Shown here: piece by piece, positions 12,153 through 25,109 of the stretch
Layout: every line of letters begins with the position of its first letter
Position numbering within the stretch: the stretch's first letter is position 1
Source of the DNA: Marisa cornuarietis
Lineage: Eukaryota; Mollusca; Gastropoda; Architaenioglossa; Ampullariidae
Assembly (NCBI GenBank): GCA_004794655.1
Contig: SMMW01000619.1
Location: 1,612,001 to 1,676,000 of the forward strand
DNA length: 64,000 nucleotides
Reading direction: 5' to 3'
The notes under the pieces: model-generated
Databases searched by the model: none
What the model was told of the DNA's origin: nothing
The model's input: only the letters and a program-made list of their open reading frames with translations
Made by a program: the position numbers and the translations under genes

Positions 12153-15100
12153 TATTCATCCCACATCCTTATACAGTTCCTCTTTGTGGTTAACTCGAGT
12201 CAAACAAAAATTACTCTTCAAGTGACTAAGAAGTCAAGAAAACAGATTTTGATTTTGGTTTGACTGCACAAAATGAGTTGTCAATATTTCCTTATTTTAT
12301 TTTTTGGGGAGAGGGAGAAAACAAACCACATGTAGATTGATCCATATGTTGCCTGTTACCTTCACTGGGGCTTTTTCAAGATCTTTGACGGGGAGCTACC
12401 ATGGTGAAGCCTAATCATGTACATTCTGACCTCATGAGGTTTGTCCTCGTTGCTGACCCCAAGTGAGAACTGATATGTTGGAAGCCCTTACCCCACAAAT
12501 TCCGTTTTTCACGTAGATTTGGGGAATTAAATGTAATAAATCAACCCACTAATTTGAAACTTAGTTTCTACTTTGGTTAAAAAAAACTGTTGTTTGTATG
12601 TGAGTCACCCTCGTCCTCTTCGTGTCGTCTATAAATAACCATAATTATTATTATTATTATGCATTTTTGTAGACTGAGTTCACTCTGTTATTATCTCTAG
12701 TTTTGCGTTATTTTCATTACGGTATCTATTGTACAAGTGCTTTTCGTGGTCTCCGGATTTTATTGATGTTTCTTTTGGTTATTATCGCTGATAATATGTT
12801 GTGCACCAAAGAAAGTGTGCTTTTATAAGGATCTTAGAGTTGTTGCTACTGCAGTCCTGTCTTCTCTTTGAAATATACATTCTCTCAACTCATCGCTTAG
12901 GTCACTTCAACTTGCATCTCCGTGCATATTGTCTACTTTATGCACTCGGCATTTTGCGCGGTAAACTAAAATCTTCCTGTATGGACAACTTACGGAACAT
13001 CTCAGGAACAGCCCACGTTCTTCACCGCGCCGTCTACTTTCCACGGACAGTGGGTCGAACCCTCTTATGTGGCAACACAATCCTCCAGCCCGCGGCTCTA
13101 CCAGCAGTTTTTAATTGAATTTTGCCACTTGTCCAGACTGGAGGTCGATTCATCATCGATTTTTCAACCATGAGTGTCTTCCTCGACAACATGGCGGTAG
13201 CACTCAGGGGCAACGATTCCTCATGTGATCTTTACCGGCTTGTGCCTGGGAAGGAACCTCATTACCGCACAATCATAGTGAAATCAGGAATAAATAAATG
13301 TCTGTAATCTTCTGGCAGTGAACTCAGGAATAAATGAATGTAGGTAATCTTCTCGCAGACTTTGAAAGCACAAATAAGATTTGAACAAAAAAGTTTTTTT
13401 CTTACCTTCAGTGTAGCCTGTGTTGAGAGTTTTCCTTCCTGTCTGCAGCTGGGTGTCAACGGGTATGCGTTTGCTGTCACCAGCCATGGTTACGTGTTGT
13501 TCCACCCTGACTTCCGACCCTTCGTAAGTTGAACTGTGACCTTCGTGTGACGTGTGTCGTATTCTTTGTACGTTACTTTAGTCGTTCTGTCTTTCCTCGT
13601 CCGTCTGTCTGTCTGTCTGTCTGTCTGTCTTTCTTTCTTTCTTTCTTTCTTAGAAGCGTCCATGAAAAACTAATTAGTTCAGAAAGCAGGCTTTTAGCTT
13701 GTATCCACTTTCACTACGTAAGGAGGAATTTAAATTGTCAGAGACATCCGCTGTGGACTCTTCCCGGACCTTGGCGCCAACCCCATTTCAAGCATATCAC
13801 CCACCCGTTTGCCTTTGCGTGTGTCGGTGCCATAGGCACCAGGGACAGACCTGCAGGCGCTAGACGCCTCGTGGTGCAAGGTCTGTCTGACGAACTCATA
13901 GCAGTCAGCTAAGCATCTTGTAGTTTATGACCATCTGAGCTGACTGCTGCTCGTGAACCATCAGCTAACGTGTAGCCATGCTCTGTGCACACGGCCACAG
14001 CTCGACCAACAGTTGTGGTGGGTGGGTGGGGGAGGGTCAAACACATGGGCATGTCAAGCATTTCATCTGATGAGGCTGTCAACACTCACTAACAAATTAT
14101 CAAATATAAGGCTTTGACTTTACTGCTCATGGTTGACGTTTTCTTTAATGTATTACATGCATCCTTCACGTTGTTGTCGATACTTTTCATGTTTTCTGGA
14201 TTGATTTATGCTCTTTCGTAGTTGTGGAAAGATTTCTTGATTCTAGTGTTTCTTTTCTTTCGGTTTTTAGTTTTATAGTTATCTTCACCTGAATCTAGAG
14301 CTTTCTGTTGCTATGGGTCTTGTTTTTTATCTTGTCGCCAATATTTGTGTCTAGCCCTCGTTAAGACAGCAACTAAGCCTCGCTGAATGATTTCCTCTCC
14401 AGCACATGATAAAAAATACCAATCGTCTGGCACTGCGACCAAAGTACAACAGCGTCGATCTGTCTGAGGTGGAGCTCATCTTCAGCAACCAGACAAACCA
14501 CAACCACCCAGTAAGTTGACAACCACCCAGTAAATTCACAGGATACAAACTGTAGAGGTTATCGAGCCACGAAGTGTAGCATCTTTATCAGCTTCCAGAA
14601 CACCTGTGGAGAACATTATGCGCTTGTTAAACTTCCCTGCACATCCAGCAGAAAGGTATCTGAGTGATTAGATAAAAATGCGGAGATGGGGGAAGAAGAA
14701 GGTTAGGTTTTTTCATCTACATGCCATGAAACAGTGAACCACTGTAGCCTTTCGTCGACTACGTGTCCCCAATATACAACAATGATTGCCTGTGTTTTTC
14801 TGTTGTGTTTGCAATTTAATTGTATAAGCACTTTCCATTACATGTTAATTCACACGGTTTTGTAAAATTACATACTAGAAAATAACAGATACGGACATTT
14901 ATCAATTTAATCATTTTTTCCAGTCGTTCGATAACTCATTTTTCTTTCTGTGCGATTTTCGTATGTTTACGAGGCTACATGTTGTTTCTGTTGGTCGATA
15001 AATCACCCTTTAACAATTAACAAATTTGTATTAGTAATACATACTTCAGTAAATCATTAATAACAGTTGTTTCTTCTCTTCTCTCCGTCATCTCACAAGG

Positions 15101-18100
15101 TGCGAGAGAACTTGTTGACCTTTAGTGTCAAATTATTAACCTCCCTCTCACTCTTGTCCTTTTGATCACGTGACAGCTGCGCCAGTACCTTCTGTCGGCT
15201 GATGACGGCAGCGATAACATGGAGAACCACACGATGCTAATGCACTATGACGGAATGGTAAGCCAGTGAAAGTAGTGGTCACAGTTGGAGGGGATGTTGT
15301 TTGGTGTCTGTGGGTCTTGCCATTCTCTCTGTCTTGCTGTTCTCAGAGGTGACTGGAGGCTACACATAGTTGACACCTTGTTACATCTCACTGTATGAAG
15401 GGTTAATATTTCCCGTTAGTAGACGAGGAGGGCTGTAGTGGCCCAGTGCATGTCATTCCACGATAAGAACGGTGAAGACAAAGTGTTTGCTGATTGTACA
15501 GTGCAGAGAATGTGGCCATCATCAAGACATGTTCCTCGTGCTATGTCACTTGGCGAATAAAGAATTATTAGTAGTAGTAGTAGTAGTAGTATTGAAGTGA
15601 ACCAGACAATTGTCTCTCGTTTTAAACTAATTTTGTTTCAGAAACGAGCAAGAACCCAGAAAAACAATTACCAGTTTGGTGCCATTAATAAAACGTTCAG
15701 GTAAGGGCTATTCTTGGTAGTACAAACCACCTTTTGATGTAATATCGATTCAAAACATTGTGAAGGTAAAGGAGTTTGTTGTGTGGCCAACTCTGAAAGT
15801 CAGAAGGGGGTAACATCGAAGCAGAAGTAAGAAGATACGAATCTTGTGTTGCTGGGTCCTTCAACTGGAAAAGAGGCCAAGAACAGGAGGTGGTGTGAGA
15901 ATCTAGATGTCTCCAGCTTCTGTAGGGCCTACAGCTAAGGCCACAAAGGGCTTTCTGTGTGTAGAGAAAACCTCGGAGGTACCAAAGTAACTCTGGTTCA
16001 TAATTACAGCTTCAGAAGGGAAGCTTTCGGGACACTTCTGTGTGTGGTGAGCACCGGCAGCAGGTGGTCTTGTGAAACAAAGGGGCAGCTTCAACTGCGA
16101 TGATGAGCAGCATTTCAAGATAAACGACTTGTCTTGCAAACAGTGTATAAACAGAATGAATATGGTGAACATAGTATGCATATGAACTTTATGAACACTG
16201 ATGATAATGTAGCATACGTTTCCTCGCTGGTTCAGACGCCCTTACTGGGGTCTATGAACATTATGAACACCGTGGACCTGACTATGAACAATCGACATTG
16301 TGCACACTGTGGACATCATAAATATTTTGAAGGCACATTTCCTCATGGGGACAGACGATACCTGTGTGGGGTGGGGGTGGGGGGGCCTTAAGGTGTGATA
16401 CCTGATGGAAACAGTGAGTGAAGACGGCTTACTCTTTCTATGCTGTCTGGTGACAAACATTTCTGTTGGGGCCGCCACACCATCTTACTCCCTCCTGCAT
16501 TTGTGGTCATTTGTGGCAGCTCATTTCTGTCACGTGATTTGTGACAGCTCATTTCTGTCACGTGATTTGTTCCAACTCATTTCTGTCACGTGATTTGTCA
16601 TTTGTGGCAACTCATTTCGTGAACTTTGATTAGTGCCTCAGAAGGTTTGGTGATGGTGTGGTGATTGAAAGTTCTTAATAAACATATGTGTGTCTGCGTG
16701 TGTGTGTGTGTGTGTGTGTCTGCGCGCATGTGTGTGTGTGTGTGCGCGCGTGCATGTGTCTGTGTGACAGGCTTCTGTATTTGTGTGCACTTTGAAGTGT
16801 TTTGACCTGCTTCTGTCTTCTTTTTTCAGGCTGGTGTTTGTTGTTCCTGACGGCTACGGCAACCATTACATCAAGGTGAAGGACAAAGCTGTGCAGCATC
16901 CAGAGCAAGGTCATGGCCAGAATTATTTCTTCTGCTCCTCTTTTGTGTCTTTTGTGTCGCTAAGTAACGCCTACTGCACTGACAAACGGACACAAGCAGC
17001 TGCAGGACGATCCTTTGCCTCTGTTTGCCTTAATCACCATGCTTCTTTCTTCCTCCATTTTATTCTTTCAAGTTTCCATCATACATTCATCCTTTATTTA
17101 TTTCTCTATTTATTTATTCACTCTTATCTTGTTCTGTCGTCTCTTTCTCCATAATTTATCTAGTATCGTTTTCATCATCGTCGTTATTAATATTTGCATT
17201 TTGTCACACTGTAAGGTTGTATTTTGTTACAATATAGGGTTGTATTTTGTTACAATATAGGGTTGTATTTTGTTACAATATAGGGTTGTATTTTGTTACA
17301 ATATAGGGTTGTATTTTGTTACAATATAGGGTTGTATTTTGTCACAGTATAGGGGTGTATTTTGTTACAATATAGGGTTGTATTTTGTTACAGTTTAGGG
17401 TTGTAGTTTTCACACTGTACTTTTTCATGTGCCAACCTTCTGTATAACAAATTATTTTCGTTTTTATTGTAAATCCACGCAGATGCGCTTTCAAGATTAT
17501 TGACATGAAATAGCCTTGGTTTTTATTCTTTTCCTTAAGCCTTCGTTCCTTCCTTCTCCTAACTGTTTCTCTTCTGCTGTGTTTTAACAGATTTTGGACT
17601 TCTTTTCAACGGCTCCAGTAAAGTGCACTTTGCTCCATGGTAAGAGTTTTGATATTTCAATGATACCTGGTTTATATGGTGTTAGTTTATCTACTCTACT
17701 GTATAGTTGTTGTTTTAGGTTGTCGCCAACATGTAATTTGAAAATAATGACTTCTGTTCATCACTGGTACATGGGGATTTAGTAAACACATTCAGTTTGT
17801 GTCTAGGGTCCTTACCTGTCATGCTGTTTACACATCCTACTGACAACATGGAGATGTACTTTGACTTATGTCCAAATAATTATTTGAAAAAAGGTTTTAA
17901 ACAATAAAATATTGTTTGCTTTACAAATGTTTTGTCAATTTTAAAGAAAGATTTATTTATTGAGACGAAATGTTTGCATTAAAGTGTTATTTGTATAAAG
18001 GAAGACTGCCCTGTCCTCGCATTATATTCAGTTGATATTTAAGGTGCGCGATATCACTATTGCTGAACTTGGTGATTGCAGGATATATTGTCAAGATGCG

Positions 18101-18905
18101 AAAGGCAACTTTGTCCAGCTGGACGAGGAGGTGTTATATGAGTATGTGAAACAAGAATTCTCGACCACACCTGCAGACAAAAAGGTTCAGTACGATTGTG
18201 AGTGAACCTTTTTGTATATCTTTTGCAAATTTTTAAATAGGCAGGCTCAAGGAGTACAAACCACAGAAGCTTTGTTGTTGACAAAGAGTCGAAAAAACTT
18301 CGTCAGCGACGCTGCTTCCTCAATGTTTTACCTCCTCCACCTTCCTCTCTTTCTGAATATTTTCCCCTTCTTTCTCTCCTGCTTCGCCTCTTATTTTTTA
18401 CCATTTTCTCTCTCCCCTCCCTCATATCTTATTCTTCGCAAGGACAATACTTAATATTTTGGGGGGGAAAAAAGTTTTCCTAAGCTGGCTCCAAACACTG
18501 GGGAGCTCTCTCCCATTTAATCTGCGTCTCATTGACTCTACTCCTAGGTTTAAAAAATGCGCTGAAGACTTACTTGTTTTAGAAATGTCTTTCCTGTTTT
18601 TCTCTTTCCTGCTTTGTTCTTTTCTTGCTGCGCACGGACCTTTTCCTGATAATGTTCTACACTCATCCTTCTGGTGTATGTGCACGAGTGTTTTTCTGAT
18701 GGAAGATGTGGCGGGGGGGGGGGGATTGGCGTGTGAAGCTGAGCCCAGTAACTGAGACAAAGCAGCCGACCCTGTAAACAAGGGGCCACATGCAGAGAGA
18801 GAGAGAACTTGATGCACCGTAGGGATCTTTATGTCAACATCTCAGTTGCTCTTTGTAATGTGCGTTGAGCCTGAATTTGGCTGGGTAAGGCGCTGTATTA
18901 GTTCT

Positions 18906-18959
<54 letters not shown>

Positions 18960-21719
18960 GTCGTCGTCGTCGTCGTCATCATCGTCATCGTCGTGATGAG
19001 TGATTTGGTCACCAGTATAGTGAGGATTGAGTGTCCTGTGTTCAGCTCTCGTCTCGGGCACACTGTTCTTTCTCTGCATATGGCTTCTGTTTACAAGGCC
19101 TGGCTGTCTTACTGTGATATAGCCTTAGCTGCTGACTCGGCGTAAAACACCAATTCCCCCCTCCCTCCCTTATCGCTCTTGTCTGCACGTCATCTTGTAA
19201 ATGTTCTTGAATCGCACAGAAAAATATTTTTATTAGGAGTACAATCAGTTATAAACACATACGATGAGAACGAGCTGTTGATATCCGCCATTGTACTAAA
19301 ACTACGGGCGTCAACATGTTTATCAGAAAGTTTGTTCTGTGTCAGCATGCAGGGTAGGGATCACGTGTTGTCGCCATGGAAACTTGTTTTTCTGTAATAT
19401 GTGTGGACAGGCGACAAGGAGCTGGTGCGGCACCTGCTGTTGGACATCCGCCTGACTGTCAACTATTCCAACATTTGGAACGGAATCAGTTTTGTTCCCA
19501 AGTCTGCAGACTCTTCCGACCCTGTTGGGTAAAGTGTCCAACTCTGCGGCCTTCTGTCATTTTCTTGCCCTGGACTCACTTCCACAAGTCTAAGCCTTAA
19601 AACTGTTTATGAAGAAAATGTAGAAGGGTTTTGTGAACCCGCTTTTAAGCCGTTTACACGCGTTTTATATAAAAAAACTTGTTTTAACTTAATATTTACA
19701 TGTGTTTGAAAAGTGTCATGTAGTTGAGCCCCGGAGTAGACATTTAGAAAGGAGACTATTTCACTGTTACTTTTTGGCTGTTGGCTGTCTTGTGCCTCGC
19801 TTGGGCAGTCCTCTTTGGCTATGTCACATCATGAATATGTCAGAAATGCAAGAAAAACCGCGAGGGTGTGGGCGCAGAGGGCAAGGGTCGTGTCTACTCG
19901 CCAGCAAAACTTCTCCCCCAATGTAGCATCTCCTGACAGTTGGACCAGCTTGCCCGGATGTATAGCTTGAGTGACCGACACAGTGTACACCACACTAGTT
20001 ATTTGCATACTAATTTGTAGACATACATCGGCATAATGCGATCCTGATCGTTTCATAAAACTTTCATACGAAGTTATTGTGATTAAAATCAGGAAAATAA
20101 ACCCATGGCCTGAATTAAGACCTGCTTACATTTGTCGTGCTAATATCATACTTTGTGCCTATGAAGGGTTGCATGTGACAGGATGTAAGACAACAGTTTC
20201 AGAAAAGGGCAAGAAATAAGTTGTAAATCTTGAGACGAGCACATTGATCATGTTGTGGTGTGTATGTATGTTGCAGTGATGAGCAGAGAAACTGTCTCCT
20301 GGCTGTTGGATACGACAAGTTTCGCTGCGTGACTATGCTGTATAAAAAGTAGGTCCATCATTTAATCGAGAAATTTAACACAAATGTTAGATTGGTGGCT
20401 ACCAGCTTGCTCTATCTTCAACCATGAATTAAAGGGCTAGTGGGGTGCAAAATCTTTGTTTAATGCTTTAGTACATCTCAAAGGTTGATGCTATTTCCCA
20501 AATTCAATACGACGCTTCTGTCCTCGAAATACATCCTAGAAACATGACCATGTTTAGAAATAGCTCAAGATTCTGGTGTCGTGTTCCTATATAAATAGGA
20601 CTAATTATCATAGGGCCCGAGCTGAGGCCTTGGTAATGTAAGTTTAGTCGAGTACAACTCTGATGTCTATGTTGCTGACCTCGCAGTTCGTGGTAGTGTC
20701 TAGAGGTGTGTACCTCGACAACAGCAGGAAGGTATTCATCCATATTTGTGGGAATGATATCGTACACTGAGTTTGACACAATCATTAAAATAAATGTACA
20801 TCCCACCAGTCCTTTAAAACCTTAGTCACGTGCTTGGTGAAAAGCCACTGGAAGGTCTGTTTACAATGTGCGCACGTGCAATAGAGAAAGTGTCTAACAT
20901 GCTGTGACATTAAAGACACGTGCTTACAACAGAAAGTTCTAAACGTTGATAAACACAGGTGTATTACCAGGTAGAAACCGGTAAACATTGTCAAGATCAG
21001 CATAGTGCCCGGGCATCCCATAATAGACCATGCTGGTCTCTCTCCAGCGCTGAGACTCCCTGAACCACGTGACCACAATGCACGTGACTAGCAGGCCACT
21101 AGACATTTTAGTTTCTCACAACCCTTATCTCCCTCCCTCTGTCGTTTTTCTGTAACCAAACCTCATTGTTGTTCAGTTGTGTTATTGTCCAAATCATACC
21201 ATCATCCAAAAATGTTCACATGGTCCAGATTCTGTAATTATCCAAATACTTGATTCACCAGATACTGTCGTTATCCAAATACTCGTAATATGTAGATTTT
21301 GTCGTTATTCACAGCCTGTCGTTTTCCAAATGCTGTCATTGTGTAGATATTGCGAACATCAGAATTCTGACATCGTCAAGGTGCATCAAATGTCCAAATA
21401 TTATTATTACCAAGATATTCTGTCACTATAGAAATAATATCGTTACCCGATACTGCGAATACCGAAACAGTGTTATCATCCAGGTATTGCCATCATTTCA
21501 TTACTGTTATTATCCAAACACCTGTATAAGAATATCGTGGATTGTCGCTGCTTGCAGGTACGGCATCGAGATGGTGTGGGTGAGCACGGCGTCAGGACTC
21601 ACCCGCTACAACCACACAGCCCACGACCAGCCGGCGGAACTGGAGTTCATGCAAATGACTTTGATGGACAAGTGAGTTTAGCTCTCTTTTCCCGCTGACC
21701 CCTCCTTCACACACACACG

Positions 21720-21772
<53 letters not shown>

Positions 21773-24766
21773 AGCAATCTCACCGAATTGCCGCATCCTT
21801 TTTTTCGCACAACTGTTTGTACAAACTGTTTAAATGAGAGTAATGTCCCTTCGCTTAACCGGCTGGAGGGGACTAGCTCTCAGTATTTTTGTTGTTGTCT
21901 TCTATGACCTGTGCTGAGTTTTGTCCCTATTATTTGACACATGCTTCTTTGTCTTTCTGTTTCAATGATTTTCTTGTCTGCGGCGATTTAGTTCCAACAA
22001 CGGCCTTCTGCATTCCAATCGAAAGCCAGCTGACGGTTTATTACGCCATTCGTCGCATGATTTTGTTTGGATCTACAGTTTGATCTATACCTACAGACTG
22101 CATTTGCTGCGTCCCCAGCTTATCTACGATTATCTATGGACAAGAACTATTTGTATTAACAAAGCAGTTACAACATGAGATTATTCTCTCACATTACTGT
22201 AGTTTGGTCTATCGCCGTGAACTGAAGACAGTCATACCTGCTGTGGGCTCTGGTTCTCGCCGTCACCTGCTGCCTGCCTTCTTCATAAGAGGACTGCCAG
22301 AGCTAGCGGTCACACAGATCCTGTGTATAGAGCTAGTGGTCACATATATTGTGTATAGAGCTAGCGGTCACACAGATCCTGTGTATAGAGCTAGTGGTCA
22401 CATATATTGTGTATAGAGCTAGTGGTCACATATATTGTGTATAGAGCTAGCGGTCACATATATTGTGTATAGAGCTAGTGGTCACATATATTGTGTATAG
22501 AGCTAGCGGTCACACAGATCCTGTGTATAGAGCTAGTGGTCACATATATTGTGTATAGAGCTAGCGGTCACACAGATCCTGTGTATAGAGCTAGTGGTCA
22601 CATATATTGTGTATAGAGCTAGCGGTCACACAGATCCTGTGTATAGAGCTAGTGGTCACATATATTGTGTATAGAGCTAGTGGTCACATATATTGTGTAT
22701 AGAGCTAGTGGTCACATATATTGTGTATAGAGCTAGCGGTCACATATATTGTGTATAGAGCTAGTGGTCACATATATTGTGTATAGAGCTAGCGGTCACA
22801 CAGATCCTGTGGATTATACTACATGCTCTGAAATACTTGCATAGTGGAGGTAACATACACAGGGGCGTGTCTCACTGGCATCCACAACTCTCTCTCCACA
22901 ATCGTTACGACTGGCGCCAGTGAACAGACTATGACTACCCCAACATGCTGTTGATTGCCTCCTGTGGCTCAATCCAGAAATTCTTGAACAGAATCTGGCT
23001 TTTCTGGTGATTTTAAAACTAACCTGATGATCGTACTACAAGAATTCGGCTGTTCTAAAACTAACACATGCAATAGCACATCCATGTCATTGAGCTTTCC
23101 GTACTAAATGAACTGCAAAATCATGAAATAAATGTGTGAGCTCACTGACAATCCTTCTCAAACAGAACGATGCGAATAATGGAGGAAGAAACATCCTGCA
23201 TAAACCTCTGCATTGATTCCAAGGTTACCTTGTCGGCCATGGCGGCGATTGACGTTGGAGCGCAATCCGGCTTTACCTTTACAGCAGATCTCCACACATT
23301 AGAGAGCTGTTTTCTGAGCAAAAGACCTGCTTGTTTAGTAGTTTATGGAATTTGACATCTTCTGATGCCAATATTAATCAGTGTGTATTTCGTGTCCATA
23401 AAAACCGCTATCTATTTTTTCACAGTTGATTTTAGAGCACTATGCTTTAGTCCCCATGTTTTTGGTCTCAATTTAAAGGTTATTTTTTCCTCTAGTAATA
23501 CTAACATGTTCAACAACAAGCATGTGCATGTGTGAGAAAAGTTATCTGTACATGTGAAACGATGTAGAGAAACCTATGTATGTTTCTATTCATGTTGACG
23601 TGTCCGTGCGTCTATTTGTCCACGTGTGTGTTGAAATTACCCTTATGAATTTTAATTTTTTGCTGGTTGCTTCAAGGGGCACTTTTCTCTCTTTTCTTGT
23701 TGACATATTTTTCTTTGTCAAGCGCGGTGAGCCTGGTTTTTGCTGGGGAACTGCGCTATAAAAGCTCACATTATTATTATTATTATTATTATTATCGTGT
23801 GTAGACGCTGCCCTATGACCTGGAGCTACGTCATTTTGTTCTGACGTCACATTATTTTCACGTCACACCATCTGTCATTTGTGAAGCGCCTGGAGTTGGT
23901 CCTAAAGGGAGGATATATAAGGCGCTATACAAACTGACTTTTATTATGTCCCTTCCTTCCTTACCACCACCACCTCTAGCTTTCCCCTCTGCTCCCCCCC
24001 CTTGCCCCCCCCTCCACAGTGCGAAATCGCCTTTCGGTGGAAGCACTTTCCCTTTCAAAGACAACAACAACAACAACAACAACGACTTTTATTATTATTA
24101 TTATTGGAAGGGTACAAACTACCGAACATCACAGAGATGCAAACTGCTGGTCACCCTTGTCCACCGATACCCCAAAGTAACATGTGCTCTGAGGTCTCAA
24201 GTTGGCTGTGGTCTTCATGGTGTAACTACATTCTTTTGGATTCCTGATCTCAGGGTTTTTTAAGTCCAGGTATCTGGAAACAAAACTTGCGTTCATCCTG
24301 ACTCTTAATAAATATGGAATGTTCTTGTAGAGGTTGCATACTTAGTCTCTCTGTTCTGTCGCCAATGACAGGCTAACAGCGCTGTTTGTTTACCAGTCGT
24401 TACAGAGCCTCCATCAAGAGTTTGTACTACCGGCGGGCTGTGTACGGGTGGGAGGAAGGTACACCTTATGTCTTTTCCCTGGAAAAAACAAGAGGTTAGT
24501 GACCAATACTTTATACTTTACTCACCGGATTCCTCAGCCTTGTAGATGTTTGTTTAACGATTTATTGAACATAAAGACTTTTTACAACGCTTCAGTAGAT
24601 AATTTTCTCAAACACAGTCCTGACATACACTTGTGTGCACTGACCAGAACATTCCTACTACTGACATTGTTTATTCGACTTCTTGAAATTCAAGTTCACC
24701 TCATTCTTTGAGTGTAGAATTGAGCGGATGTAAGGAATTAGCAGAAAGCTCAAAGAGGTGAATGTG

Positions 24767-24805
<39 letters not shown>

Positions 24806-25052
24806 CGGGCAGGTATGCGCCATGTTGTGATGGCGGTGGCTGAAATTGGTGAAGGAGAGAAAAATGCCAAGACGCCGATAGCCGTCACAGCCTTTCGCAT
24901 GAAGTACAACAAGCTGCTGGAACTGTTCACCAACCTCACGGGCGACTGCCCCGCCAAACACAACTGCAAAGTCACGTGCGCCGACACACATGTAAGTCGA
25001 CAACGACGACCATCATCATCATCATCATCATCATCACCATCATCACCATCAC

Positions 25053-25109
<57 letters not shown>

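Larger units (their letters stand above)
22811..24396. other. Rest of intron 18, with LINE tails
   Basis: Apart from the elements at 23,690-24,104, no coding signal was seen. A CHROMO-, zinc-finger- or channel-like segment was looked for and not found. Confidence 0.5.

Noticed and set aside
17212..17404. Interstitial telomere-like array (TTAGGG words)
   Set aside because: The TAGGGTTGT words are part of a 23-bp minisatellite; there is no six-base periodicity.
18834..19079. Poly-Asp/poly-Met frames (also 24,658-25,149)
   Set aside because: Generated by (ATC)n microsatellites.
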